63,031 nucleotides of DNA from a virus, in the IMG/VR virus record IMGVR_UViG_3300031695_000005, positions 1 to 63,031 of that record; one strand, 5' to 3'. The translations under genes and the position numbers were made by a program. Each line of letters starts with the position of its first letter. The first letter of the stretch is position 1. This document shows positions 39,161-48,077 of this stretch, one piece after another. The notes under the pieces are model-generated. The model was not told where the DNA came from and made no database searches. It was given only the letters and a program-made list of their open reading frames with translations.

Positions 39161-39985
39161 ATGCAAAGGAATAGAAGGTCTATTAAAAAGATTATACAAG
39201 AGCCAAGAGCTATACAGCATAATAGCAATGTTCATCGTAGGGAAATTATAAATAATCCTACTAAACCTGTATCTATACCACCTACTCATATAAACAACCC
39301 TAGGCATGTAATACCGGTACAAAATTCATCTAGTAACAAAATAACATATAATAGTATTCCTAGGAAATTTGAAGGAGAAACTATTTATTTAATTGGAGGT
39401 GGGCCATCTTTAAGAGATTTTAATTTTAATTTATTAAAAGGATCAAAAACTATTGCAATTAATAAAGCAATTCTTTTTTATCCAAATGCTGATGTTTTAT
39501 TTTGGACAGATACAAGATTTTATAATTGGCATAAAAATGAAGTAGATAATTATAAAGGTTTAAAGTTTACACTTAGACCTAGTAGTCAATATACTGAAGA
39601 TATTAATTTATTAAAGAAAGGCAAGCCTCATGGTTTGGAATTAGATGATCAAACACTAGCTCATGGTAATAATAGTGGATATGCTGCAATTAATCTGGCT
39701 TTTCACTTAGGAGCAAGACGTATAATTTTATTAGGATTTGATATGGGTAATCATATGGAGAATAATAAATTAATTACTCACTTCCACGATGGCTATCCTT
39801 CAAAGGCTGCACCTGATCATGTTTATAAAGATAAGTTCTTGCCTGGGTTTTCAGAATTAAAATCAGAACTTAATGATTTTAGTAATTTAAAAGGTTTAGG
39901 AATAACTGTATTAAATGCATCTCCTTATAGTAAATTAAATGTATTTCCTAAAATTACAATAGAGCAAGCTTTAAGCTTTAGATGA
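39161..39985 (+). CDS. DUF115/MptE-like protein, the only plus-strand gene
   Basis: The 274-residue protein starts with NRRSIKKIIQEPRA, nearly the same N-terminus as the 510-residue protein at 1525-3057. IYLIGGGPSLRDFNFNLLKGSKTIAINK and HGNNSGYAAINLAFHLGARRIILLGFDMG cover the DUF115 core. There is no transferase half. It is divergently transcribed from gp44 and convergent with the 39971 gene, overlapping its end by 15 bp. A plus-strand box with ATAAATATAAAAAT precedes it. It is likely part of the phage glycan machinery or a sugar-phosphate-binding protein. Orientation suggests a mobile or late-acquired gene. Confidence 0.75.
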   Translation: MQRNRRSIKKIIQEPRAIQHNSNVHRREIINNPTKPVSIPPTHINNPRHVIPVQNSSSNKITYNSIPRKFEGETIYLIGGGPSLRDFNFNLLKGSKTIAINKAILFYPNADVLFWTDTRFYNWHKNEVDNYKGLKFTLRPSSQYTEDINLLKKGKPHGLELDDQTLAHGNNSGYAAINLAFHLGARRIILLGFDMGNHMENNKLITHFHDGYPSKAAPDHVYKDKFLPGFSELKSELNDFSNLKGLGITVLNASPYSKLNVFPKITIEQALSFR

Positions 39986-40462
39986 TTTCTTTGCATAAGT
40001 CATAAACTCTCTCTGTTCTTTCTTAAGGAGGTGTTTACAGTGTTTAGTAAATTTGATAGATGTATCTATAATTCTACCGTCAACACTTCTGTTCCGTGAG
40101 TTATGGGCTTTGGTACATTTGCTGCAAACAAAATTTTCTACCTTTTTAGAATCCATTCTTGATTTAATAGGAGCTTTACAAATTCCGCAATTCCATTTAA
40201 TTAAATCAGCATCTTTTTCTATTTCCTTAAGAGTAGTAAAAGTTTCTCTAAAAGGATTCCATATAGCTTTATTAACATTCTTTTCATGACCATTCATATC
40301 TTCTACTTTAAATATAACTTCAAATGCTTGTGTATCAGAATTTAACCATTTCATATGACGGTTATTTAAAAGTAATTTTTGTTTTAATGGTGGTAAGTTT
40401 TCTAAAAGAATACCATATCTTCTTTTATACCATCCAAAATTTATTTTACGAACCTTATACAT
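39971..40462 (-). CDS. Zinc-ribbon protein of unknown function
   Basis: The 163-residue protein has a beta-rich N-terminus (KINFGWYKRRYGILLENLPPLKQKLL), then a zinc-ribbon-like pair CGICKAPIKSRMDSKKVENFVCSKC (about 101-125) and a basic C-terminus (FTKHCKHLLKKEQREFMTYAKK). It may bind nucleic acid. It starts inside the end of the glycosyltransferase gene (8-bp overlap) and ends by overlapping the plus-strand gene. No family name recognised. Confidence 0.6.
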   Translation of the reverse strand: MYKVRKINFGWYKRRYGILLENLPPLKQKLLLNNRHMKWLNSDTQAFEVIFKVEDMNGHEKNVNKAIWNPFRETFTTLKEIEKDADLIKWNCGICKAPIKSRMDSKKVENFVCSKCTKAHNSRNRSVDGRIIDTSIKFTKHCKHLLKKEQREFMTYAKKSSKA

Positions 40463-41462
40463 CTTTACGTCTAATACTTCTAATAGGGTATCTTGTTTTA
40501 TTTTCTGGCCATTCTACAACACCGTCCTTAAAATAATAGACATGAGATCTTTCTTCAGGCTCTACTAAATTTTCTGCTTGGAATAACCACAAATGATAAT
40601 ATTTTTCATAATTACTCAAATGGCAAATTTGGCTAAACCAATTAACACTGCTTAACCTACCTAAAAGATATTTAGATTTCATAAGTATAAGTAAATCTAA
40701 AACAGCATCTTGATAAAATAGCGGATCACGAAATGCAGCCTGTAAACTATTTACCCCACCACCTTGATATTCTTTTGTAGAAATATCATTAGAAGATTCA
40801 TTTAGATATTTACTATCTCGCCATACAAGTTTTTGTTTTTCATTAGAAAATTCTTTTTGTAGTAATAATGCATCTTCTCTGTTATCTGTAGCTACATAAA
40901 TATATTCCACTTCAGGATTTTCAGAAAGTGCTTTTTTAATAAGTTCTTTATATTTTTCAAATGCTTCCTTATTGTAATCTTTAAATAATTGAATTTTACC
41001 CCCTTCAGATAGATTATCGTCTGACTCTTCTCTTATTTTACTTACAGTATTAATATCAGTCATTCTTAAATGAATTCCTAAAACATTGTTAGAATTATTA
41101 AAATTATTCTCATAGAATAAATTTGCCTTTTCTATAAGCTCAGGTTTAAACTTTATTTGTTTAGAAGTTTTACGAGCAAGTTTCATATAGGAAGCTAAAT
41201 CTTCGTAATACATAACATGAGCATTTGTATATGGTCCTTGAAAATCTTTTTGATCTTGGAATAGGATAGGGTCTTGATCAATTATATTATCAAAAAAGTT
41301 ATGGTGTGATAGAGCCATAGATGAAATAGACCCACTAGTATCTGTAACCGGTCTAATAGAAAAATAAGGTTGACTTATATAAGCATCTCTCATAAGGTAT
41401 TCCATTAATATCATAAAGTGAGAAAATATACCACCCCCACCAGTTCTAATAATTTGCTTCAT
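40455..41462 (-). CDS. Fucosyltransferase-like glycosyltransferase
   Basis: The 335-residue protein has a GGGGIFSHFMILMEYL N-terminus, NVLGIHLRMTDI (HxRxxD-like nucleotide-sugar motif, cf. HVRRGDY), IYVATDNREDALLL and DLLILMKSKYLLGRLSSVNWFSQI. This arrangement fits the GT11/GT23/O-fucosyltransferase superfamily (GT-B). The HLRMTD motif replaces HxRRGD, so specificity may differ. It stands outside the main glycan operon, upstream of the zinc-ribbon gene, and is followed on the transcript by the DUF115 plus-strand region. Confidence 0.65.
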   Translation of the reverse strand: MKQIIRTGGGGIFSHFMILMEYLMRDAYISQPYFSIRPVTDTSGSISSMALSHHNFFDNIIDQDPILFQDQKDFQGPYTNAHVMYYEDLASYMKLARKTSKQIKFKPELIEKANLFYENNFNNSNNVLGIHLRMTDINTVSKIREESDDNLSEGGKIQLFKDYNKEAFEKYKELIKKALSENPEVEYIYVATDNREDALLLQKEFSNEKQKLVWRDSKYLNESSNDISTKEYQGGGVNSLQAAFRDPLFYQDAVLDLLILMKSKYLLGRLSSVNWFSQICHLSNYEKYYHLWLFQAENLVEPEERSHVYYFKDGVVEWPENKTRYPIRSIRRKDV

Positions 41463-41489
41463 ACTTGTTTATTTTAATAGGATTTTTAT

Positions 41490-41555
41490 TTAACAGTTAC
41501 AACATGTACAATCACATGATGAACCACAGTTACATACTTTACAATCGCATTTCAT
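41490..41555 (-). CDS. Metallothionein-like micro-ORF (21 residues)
   Basis: ATG 41555, TAA 41490-41492. Nine of the 21 residues are Cys, at positions 3, 5, 8, 10, 14, 16, 18, 19 and 21, with C-x-C and CC spacings as in metallothioneins. It starts 14 bp after the internal-head-protein gene stops and ends 27 bp before the glycosyltransferase, so it sits in a translated region. Too short for a normal ORF search. Expression is not proven. Confidence 0.5.
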   Translation of the reverse strand: MKCDCKVCNCGSSCDCTCCNC

Positions 41556-41569
41556 ATTAATAATTATTT

Positions 41570-42430
41570 TTACAGGTTTGGTCTTAATCTTGCAAATTTC
41601 TCAGATACAGATTCTACTAAAGGTTCTACTGATTCGCCATACTGTTTATCTGCTATTGGTTTTAATTTCTTTTTTAATAACTTTTCTTCCGTAGCAGCAT
41701 TAGTTCTATCTTCAGTTGCTTGTTGTATTTTAGTTGAGATAGCATCTACTTCAGTTTGTGATGATCTACCTGTATTTTGATTATCTTGCGCTAACTTTAA
41801 TTCAGCTTTAAATTTTTCTATAGTCTTAGATGCATCAGCTTGTATTTTATCTTGTGACTTAATCTTATCTTCTAATTGAGCAATCTTATTCTCAGCTTGA
41901 TCATCTTTTTTCTTAGGAGCATCATCTACTTTAGTTTCTGGTTCAGATTTAGTATCTTTCTTTTTAGCAGCAGTAGATTCAAAATCCTTTATACCACCAG
42001 CTAATTCAATTGCCTTTTTATTTAATTCAGTTTGTTTTACCTTTAATTGCTTAGCTTCTTCACCAGTAGCAGACTTAAGTATAGTTTTATTAGCAGCAAG
42101 AGCAGCCTTTGCTTTTGCAAGAGATGAAACCTTTTTTAATATAGGTGATGATGCTAAAGTATCCATTCTATCACTAACACCTTTGGCAACATCTTTAAGT
42201 GCTGTATTCTTGGCAGCATTAGCCTTTGTTAATACAGCATTCTTTTCTGGATCTTTTATTGAAGATTTTTGTTTCTTTTTCTCAAAATTAACATCATTGA
42301 GAGCAACTGCTACTTTAGCCTTTACTAGCTTTTTAGCATTATTCTTAATCTTTACGTATTTAATAGGACTTTTTAATACATCCATTATTCCTTCATTTAC
42401 AAATTCAGAATATGTTTTTAATTTTGCCAT
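41570..42430 (-). CDS. Probable internal head protein with capsid-targeting-like N-terminus
   Basis: The 286-residue protein begins MAKLKTYSEFVNEG, very similar to the N-terminal targeting peptide of T4 internal proteins (KTYQEFIAE, cleaved after Glu by gp21). The rest is highly charged, Lys/Ala/Asp-rich and coiled-coil like, with a KSEPETKVDDAPKKK linker and an ESVSEKFARLRPNL C-terminus. It lies directly after gp23 and a terminator. I infer a scaffold or internal protein that is packaged with DNA. Absence of a strong family name leaves a scaffold-only role possible. Confidence 0.62.
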   Translation of the reverse strand: MAKLKTYSEFVNEGIMDVLKSPIKYVKIKNNAKKLVKAKVAVALNDVNFEKKKQKSSIKDPEKNAVLTKANAAKNTALKDVAKGVSDRMDTLASSPILKKVSSLAKAKAALAANKTILKSATGEEAKQLKVKQTELNKKAIELAGGIKDFESTAAKKKDTKSEPETKVDDAPKKKDDQAENKIAQLEDKIKSQDKIQADASKTIEKFKAELKLAQDNQNTGRSSQTEVDAISTKIQQATEDRTNAATEEKLLKKKLKPIADKQYGESVEPLVESVSEKFARLRPNL

Positions 42431-42483
42431 GATCTATTATTGTTTTTAATTGTTTTATATATTTAAGCTATAAGAACAAAAAA

Positions 42484-42506
42484 GCCACTCCGAAGAGTGG
42501 CTTTTT
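42484..42506 (-). terminator. Intrinsic terminator after major capsid gene
   Basis: GCCACTC-CGAA-GAGTGGC on the plus strand reads as a stem with a TTCG tetraloop on the minus strand, followed by TTTTTTG. It separates gp23 from the internal-protein gene. Confidence 0.9.
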
Positions 42507-42532
42507 ATATAAAATATTACTATTGGTTCAAA

Positions 42533-44425
42533 TTATACAATCTGAGCACCACCAGCGAACGTAAAGTTCATTGTGTAATACATTAATTCAGGATTAAATC
42601 CAGCATCTACTAAAGCGAATCTTGATTTAACTGCAATTTTAGGAGCCATAGTTCCTTCAGCAATTGTTTCAACTGATTCAGCCATTAAGTAAGGCATAAA
42701 TACAATACCAGGAGAATTACCATCACCTTTACGTCCTACACAAATTGTATAGTCATTAAAAGCTCTGTTAGGATCTACATAAATTGTTACCCCAGCAATT
42801 GCACCGATTGGATATAAAGATCCACCAGCTTGGTTAACTGTATTAGATAACGGATATGCAATAAATCCAGCTACAGATTGAAGAGCAGTTGCCATTTCTC
42901 CACCTGTTACTGCAAACGTTGCAGGTCCTCTTCTTCCTCTAGTAGCAATTAAGTTACTTGCAGCAAGAATTTTAGTATAGATTCTACGTTGTAGAGTTCC
43001 TTGTGTATTACCACCACCAGCAGTTACAGCACCTAGAACAGCAACAGTTGCAATAGCATTGTTGACGTTGTTAGGTCCTAAAGGTAGGGCAGCATTCGCG
43101 ACAGGTGCAGCAGCAGCAGTAAATGCTTCTGATAAAACAGTACCTGAGACAGCTTGAGTATTAACAGCGTTTGTTACACCGTTTCTAAATATTCTGTCTA
43201 GAATGTATTTGTTGATAGATTGAGTTAACTCATTTACCAATACTGCTTCAACTTGAGCTACAGCATCAATACCGAATTGCTTCAGATCTTGAACTTGTTC
43301 TCTAGTTACACCGGCAGCTACTTGGAAAGTATCAGCGGCAACAGATTTGTTAAATAAAGTTAATCCCATTATGTTATCAACAGTTGATTCACCTACACCT
43401 CTAAGGTAAGGATCGTTACTGTTCATACTCTCAGTTGCAAAACCAGGAGCACCAGCAGCAGGGTTGTTAGTTGGTTGAAAAGCATTACCAGAAAAACCAG
43501 TAATATGATCTTCTAACGCTTTAACATGTCCTAAACCAGAACCACCGTTTGCAGCAGTTTGGAAAGTACCAGCGATTCCCATAGTTGCAGAACCTACACC
43601 ACCCGTTTGGACAGCACCAGCAAAACCAGCTACAGCAGCACGAGTTGCACCAGCAGCAGGAGCAGCAGGCCATCCAGCAGCACCAGATCTAAAGAAATTA
43701 CCACCAGCAACAATTGCTACGTAAATTGATTCAGCAGCACCTTCACCACCTTGGGTAAATGTATTTGCTATACCATTAAATCCAGCAGCGTTGATTGCAG
43801 CAGTTGATGATCTTACTCTAAAGATAGCTAAACCATCGATTCTAGAATAACCTACAAAAGTTAATTCGTAAGAAGCACCATTTGTTGCAACTACACCAGA
43901 TGCAGTACAATAGATGATGTCATTTACTGTAAAGTTTGTTGCAGTACCTACAGCAGGAATTGCATTAACTTTAATTAGTAAAGAAGTACCTACTACGTCT
44001 TGACCTCCAGTTAGTGGAGCTCCAGTTGTTCTACCTCCACCATAAACAAAGTCTAGGTAAGTTAAAACGCCCATTGGGCCTTGCATTGGTACTACAGGAA
44101 CTAAGTCTAAACCTACAGTCTGTGCTGCTACTTGCATTGCAAGTGGTAACAAAGAAAAAGGTCTGTCACCAGATCCAGTTACTTGTGCAGGGAATGCATT
44201 CATTGATCCAGGATTTCCTGGTAATGTTGCGTTACCCATACTTTGAACATTCATGTTCGGGTTAAGGTGTACAGTATTGTAAACACTTTCATTAAGGTTA
44301 TGGTAATGGCAATACTTAGACATCCAAGCTAACTTAGATTTTTCAGTAATTCCAGTACTTTCCTCAATAACAGGTCCCCAAGTCTTTTGAACCTCAGCCT
44401 CATTGATTAATTGATTTGCGTACAT
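42533..44425 (-). CDS. gp23: Major capsid protein, gp23-like
   Basis: The 630-residue protein is in the correct place after protease and portal genes. It starts MYANQLINEAEVQKTWGPVIE and has a TLPGNPGSMNAFPAQVTGSGDRPFSLLPLAMQVAAQTVGLDLVPVVPMQGPMGVLTYLDFVYGG segment like the gp23 N-arm and core, plus a C-terminal IAVKSRFALVDAGFNPELMYYTMNF. Candidate gp21 cleavage sites are LINE/A (9/10) and LNE/S (46/47). A Gly/Ala-rich insertion at about 240-310 has no counterpart in the T4 sequence I know. It forms the capsid shell. Confidence 0.92.
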   Translation of the reverse strand: MYANQLINEAEVQKTWGPVIEESTGITEKSKLAWMSKYCHYHNLNESVYNTVHLNPNMNVQSMGNATLPGNPGSMNAFPAQVTGSGDRPFSLLPLAMQVAAQTVGLDLVPVVPMQGPMGVLTYLDFVYGGGRTTGAPLTGGQDVVGTSLLIKVNAIPAVGTATNFTVNDIIYCTASGVVATNGASYELTFVGYSRIDGLAIFRVRSSTAAINAAGFNGIANTFTQGGEGAAESIYVAIVAGGNFFRSGAAGWPAAPAAGATRAAVAGFAGAVQTGGVGSATMGIAGTFQTAANGGSGLGHVKALEDHITGFSGNAFQPTNNPAAGAPGFATESMNSNDPYLRGVGESTVDNIMGLTLFNKSVAADTFQVAAGVTREQVQDLKQFGIDAVAQVEAVLVNELTQSINKYILDRIFRNGVTNAVNTQAVSGTVLSEAFTAAAAPVANAALPLGPNNVNNAIATVAVLGAVTAGGGNTQGTLQRRIYTKILAASNLIATRGRRGPATFAVTGGEMATALQSVAGFIAYPLSNTVNQAGGSLYPIGAIAGVTIYVDPNRAFNDYTICVGRKGDGNSPGIVFMPYLMAESVETIAEGTMAPKIAVKSRFALVDAGFNPELMYYTMNFTFAGGAQIV

Positions 44426-44534
44426 TATTTAAAATTATTTTTCGCATTTTGTGAAACATATCTTTTATGTTTCGTTTTATAATCGCCTGAGCTCTTTTCT
44501 TCTTAGCTATTCGATTAATATTGTTTAGATTAAG

Positions 44535-46355
44535 TTATCTACCTAATCTGAATTTCATTTTGTTGATTAAGTCTGCAGAGAAGCTTTCATTTAATAATGG
44601 TTCAGCTTTTACAGCAGCAGATTCACCAGCAGTTTTACTTTCATTGATTGATTCTAAACTCATTTGAGTGTTTCTTAGATCTCTTGTCTGCCAGAAATTG
44701 TTAATAGCATAAGGAGTACCTAAAGAATGGAATTTAGATTCAGCAATAATTTGTTCTTTTCTATTTTCCGAAAGAGAATTCCATTTATCAGAATATTTTG
44801 ATGGCATATCATTAATAAAATTAATTGCCTTTCTTTCAGTAATAAAACATGAATCCCAAACGTTTTCAGCTTGCATAGTTGACATAATAGAATCTTTGTT
44901 CATTGATTCAACTAATAAAGCTTTTTTGTTATCTTCTAAAGAATCAAATTGATTTCTTTTAGATTCTGATAGGAAATTCATAAAGTGCATTTCAGAAAGA
45001 TTTTTAGTTTCTGCTTTAGAAATTAAGTTTCCTAATTTTTCACTAATAGTATCTTTATAAGATTTAGATTCCTCATGCATACACTTATCACACATTTCTT
45101 TTATTGCACCTTTGTCAGCATCAGGATATTGTTCACATACTTGTTCGTATTTCATTCCTTCTCCCATACATTTAGAAACTTCTTCCAAAGTTGGAGTATA
45201 GCCTTCTTTCATTTTACCATATTCATTAACTGTAGATTCATTAATTGCTTTAGCATTAATAGTAGTTGCATTTTCAGCAATATACTCAGAGTATTTAATA
45301 GATTTGTCTAAACCTTCTCCAAGATATTCAGAGTAAGCAATATTTTGATCTACCTTTTCAGCAACATATTCAGAATATTCAATTCCTTTTTCTAAAGCTT
45401 CTCCTAAATAATTAGAATATTGAATTCCTTTGTCTGCTTGTTCAGCAACATGTTCAGAATATTGAATAGTCTTATCTAGTTCTTCACCTAAGTAAGAAGA
45501 GTAGTTTTTAATTTTATCTACATTCTCTGCTAAGTAGTCAGAGTAAGAGATACTTTTGTCAAGGTTTTCTGATAAGTATTCAGTATAATCAGTTACCTGA
45601 TTTACTTTCTCTGCAATATGCTCAGTATAATTAACTAATTTTTGAATTAGTTCATCACTGTTTGAATTTGCAGATTCCTTAACACCGTCTAATGTATTCT
45701 TTACATATTCGGTGTACTTATTGAAATCCTCAACGGTTACAAAGTTTCCTGAGTTATTTTCCATTGTTAGATCTGTTTTATTTGTTTTATTTATTTCATC
45801 TTCAGTTTCAGCCATTTCATAAATGTATAAACCTTCAGTATCTCCGAAGCCATAAGATTCATTTACTTTAGATAACTCAGCATTTTCAAATCCTGGATCA
45901 GCAACTAAATCATATGTAAAGAATTTTTTAATCTTAACTTTACCAGCCTCATCAACAGTACCAGCAGCTCTACTAGAAATATGCAATGGAATACCATCTT
46001 CTATTAATGCTTGAGCTTCTTTACCTTTTGACGTATTTAGTAATCTTATTCTTCCTAATACTTGTTTCTTTGCTTCATCGTATTTTAAATCTTCGATAAC
46101 ATGAGATACATTTGATAAACTAATATCAAAATCCTTAGGGTGGTCAAGTTCACCTAACAGTTTGTTAGTTTTTACCTTTTCCTGTAATTCTTTAATATGA
46201 GGAAGTACTTCAGCTTCTTCATAAATTCTATTATTTTTATTCTTTACTCCGATCTCAGTAAATACTCCTTCAAGTACAACAGAGCCATCGGCATCTTTAG
46301 TCATACTTAAATTAGACTTAGATCTTTCTAGAATTAAAAGTTTCTTATTAGACAT
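44535..46355 (-). CDS. gp21: Prohead core protease (gp21-like) fused to coiled-coil scaffold region
   Basis: The N-terminal 170 residues are a gp21/S21-type protease: VFTEIGVKNKNNRIYEEAEV, LLGELDHPKDF with the catalytic His72, and LHISSRAAGT with the catalytic Ser near 127. T4 gp21 is 212 residues, but here the protein continues to 606. Residues 242-367 are nine tandem 14-residue repeats (YSEYLxExLDKSI), a coiled coil. The last 200 residues include MHFMNFLSESKRNQFDSLEDNKKALLVE and may be the scaffold (gp22-like) part. A single polypeptide thus probably supplies protease and scaffold. Order portal, then protease, then capsid is as in T4. Confidence 0.87.
   Translation of the reverse strand: MSNKKLLILERSKSNLSMTKDADGSVVLEGVFTEIGVKNKNNRIYEEAEVLPHIKELQEKVKTNKLLGELDHPKDFDISLSNVSHVIEDLKYDEAKKQVLGRIRLLNTSKGKEAQALIEDGIPLHISSRAAGTVDEAGKVKIKKFFTYDLVADPGFENAELSKVNESYGFGDTEGLYIYEMAETEDEINKTNKTDLTMENNSGNFVTVEDFNKYTEYVKNTLDGVKESANSNSDELIQKLVNYTEHIAEKVNQVTDYTEYLSENLDKSISYSDYLAENVDKIKNYSSYLGEELDKTIQYSEHVAEQADKGIQYSNYLGEALEKGIEYSEYVAEKVDQNIAYSEYLGEGLDKSIKYSEYIAENATTINAKAINESTVNEYGKMKEGYTPTLEEVSKCMGEGMKYEQVCEQYPDADKGAIKEMCDKCMHEESKSYKDTISEKLGNLISKAETKNLSEMHFMNFLSESKRNQFDSLEDNKKALLVESMNKDSIMSTMQAENVWDSCFITERKAINFINDMPSKYSDKWNSLSENRKEQIIAESKFHSLGTPYAINNFWQTRDLRNTQMSLESINESKTAGESAAVKAEPLLNESFSADLINKMKFRLGR
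45255..45632 (-). repeat. Nine tandem 42-bp coding repeats in the protease-scaffold gene
   Basis: The 378 bp code for nine 14-residue units with consensus xYSEYLxExLDKxI. Period 14 is two heptads, so a left-handed coiled coil is expected. Confidence 0.85.
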
Positions 46356-46401
46356 CTTTCTAGTATTAATTTGATTTATATATTACAACTCTTAATAGTT
46401 T

Positions 46402-48048
46402 TTAGATATCCGCTAACGGATCATCATCTATACCATCACTTTTTTCCTCAGGCTTAAAATCCTTCTTGTTTGCTCCTAAAAGTATCTTTTCAATATCCTC
46501 TTCTTTAAAACCTTCAGTTCTAAGTTCTTCACGCTCTTTAGCTCGAGCATTTGCTTTGATATCATCACGTGTAAATCCACCATATCTCTTAATTAAGAAT
46601 CCTAAATCAAAATATGGTATTTCTTCCATTTCAGCATTCATTGTGCTTAATTGAGTTTTTAGATTACCAATAAAATCAACACGTTTTGTTTGGAGTTCCA
46701 TTTCCTTCATTTCTTCAAACACGTTATCCTTTATAAAATTCAATCCTAACCCAGCCTTAAATGCAATGTCATTTTTTAATTCTGGATGATTAAGACACAT
46801 TTGAAGATATACAGGCTTAACTAATATTTCTTGGAATATTGATCTTAGTCTTGAAATAAACCTTCCAAACTTAATTTCATCCCTTAACATACCACTTGCT
46901 TCCATATCATATGTATTACCACCTTCTCTATCAAATCTAGAAAATGGTATTTTAGATGCAAGTTGTAATTTATCAGAAAAGTATTTTAAAGATTCAGTAT
47001 CACCTAAATCTGGTCCATCACCACCAATTGTTTGAATCTCTGGTGATTCACCATCCTTTGAAGGTAACCAGTATTCTTTGTTAAACGGCATCATTGGTTT
47101 ACCGTTAGTTTGTATTTCACCACTTTCAAAATTAAAATCTACAACCTCGCGGTATGAATTCATTAATGTTGATAATGATTGTTTTGCTCTAGTTTTAGAT
47201 TTACCACCAACTGGGATAGTAAATTGAGTTTTAAATGAAGCATTTGACACAGCCCAGATAATTCTACTGTGTTCCATTATTCTTAATAAGTTAAATGATC
47301 TGATTAATCTTTCAACATATGATATTCTCATTGGAGAATTAACTTGTGAATATGAAAGGTATATTATTTGTGAATCCCATAACTGTCTTTCTTTTCCGCC
47401 TTCACCTTTATATTGAATCCAAACTTTTTTACCATCATCAGAATCAATACCTGGCATTAATGATATTGGATCTAATTCTTTAAATCCTATAATTTCAGTT
47501 TGTTTATCATTATAAACTATTTCAAATGCAAGATAACCATCAATCATCCATTTTCTAAAATAATTCCAAGGCTGTACTGCATCATTAAAACCAATGTAAT
47601 TGTAGATATTATTATATACATCACTAATTTCTTCTTCTATAGATTCACCAATATGACCATTAAATTCAGCATAAGCCATAAAATTTGATTCATCAAATAC
47701 AATAGCCTCATCTGTAATTACATCTAATATTTCTTCTATTTCATCTTGTACTGCAAATGTTCTAAGCTGATCTCTTTTTCTTGTATAATCTTGATCAAAA
47801 AATGCAATGTTTTTCTTTAATGTAGTATCTGTTAATGATAGTGCAGCAAATGCACCATACATATCATCGCTATCAGATCCCATAGGATTAAATGAATAAC
47901 CCATTTGATTTTCAGTAAATCCTACTGCACGAGAATTACGAATGATCATATCATCATAAGCCATTCCTAAATTAGAAAGATCTTTAAGGATTTTTCTTAC
48001 TGGATTACCTGTACTTAAAGGACCTCTTCTATCTGTAAAACCTGCCAT
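46402..48048 (-). CDS. gp20: Portal protein, gp20-like
   Basis: The 548-residue protein matches T4 gp20 (524 residues): N-terminal FTDRRGPLSTG, the LRTFAVQDEIEEILDVITDEAIVFDESN segment, FRKWMIDGYLAFEIVYND and FGRFISRLRSIFQEILVKPVYLQMCLNHPEL. These are the helical crown and stem regions. The portal forms the dodecameric vertex that links head and tail. A TATATAAA box is 19 bp before the start. It is followed by the protease gene. Confidence 0.93.
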   Translation of the reverse strand: MAGFTDRRGPLSTGNPVRKILKDLSNLGMAYDDMIIRNSRAVGFTENQMGYSFNPMGSDSDDMYGAFAALSLTDTTLKKNIAFFDQDYTRKRDQLRTFAVQDEIEEILDVITDEAIVFDESNFMAYAEFNGHIGESIEEEISDVYNNIYNYIGFNDAVQPWNYFRKWMIDGYLAFEIVYNDKQTEIIGFKELDPISLMPGIDSDDGKKVWIQYKGEGGKERQLWDSQIIYLSYSQVNSPMRISYVERLIRSFNLLRIMEHSRIIWAVSNASFKTQFTIPVGGKSKTRAKQSLSTLMNSYREVVDFNFESGEIQTNGKPMMPFNKEYWLPSKDGESPEIQTIGGDGPDLGDTESLKYFSDKLQLASKIPFSRFDREGGNTYDMEASGMLRDEIKFGRFISRLRSIFQEILVKPVYLQMCLNHPELKNDIAFKAGLGLNFIKDNVFEEMKEMELQTKRVDFIGNLKTQLSTMNAEMEEIPYFDLGFLIKRYGGFTRDDIKANARAKEREELRTEGFKEEDIEKILLGANKKDFKPEEKSDGIDDDPLADI

Positions 48049-48066
48049 ATTGTTATTTTTTATTAT

Positions 48067-48077
48067 TTTATATATTC
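48067..48077 (-). promoter_or_regulatory. Putative late promoter box before portal
   Basis: Exact GAATATATAAA, 19 bp from the ATG; overlaps the stop of the upstream gene. Confidence 0.5.

Noticed and set aside
44426-44534. Open frame between gp21 and gp23 coding a short basic peptide
   Set aside because: The frame follows the gp21 stop in phase but no ATG, GTG or TTG starts it before MFHKMRK, and the length and sequence do not resemble known small core proteins. Probably intergenic with promoter sequence.
45255-45632. Regular 42-bp repeats suggesting a CRISPR or satellite array
   Set aside because: They are in frame, code for a heptad coiled coil, and no spacer-like variable segments exist.
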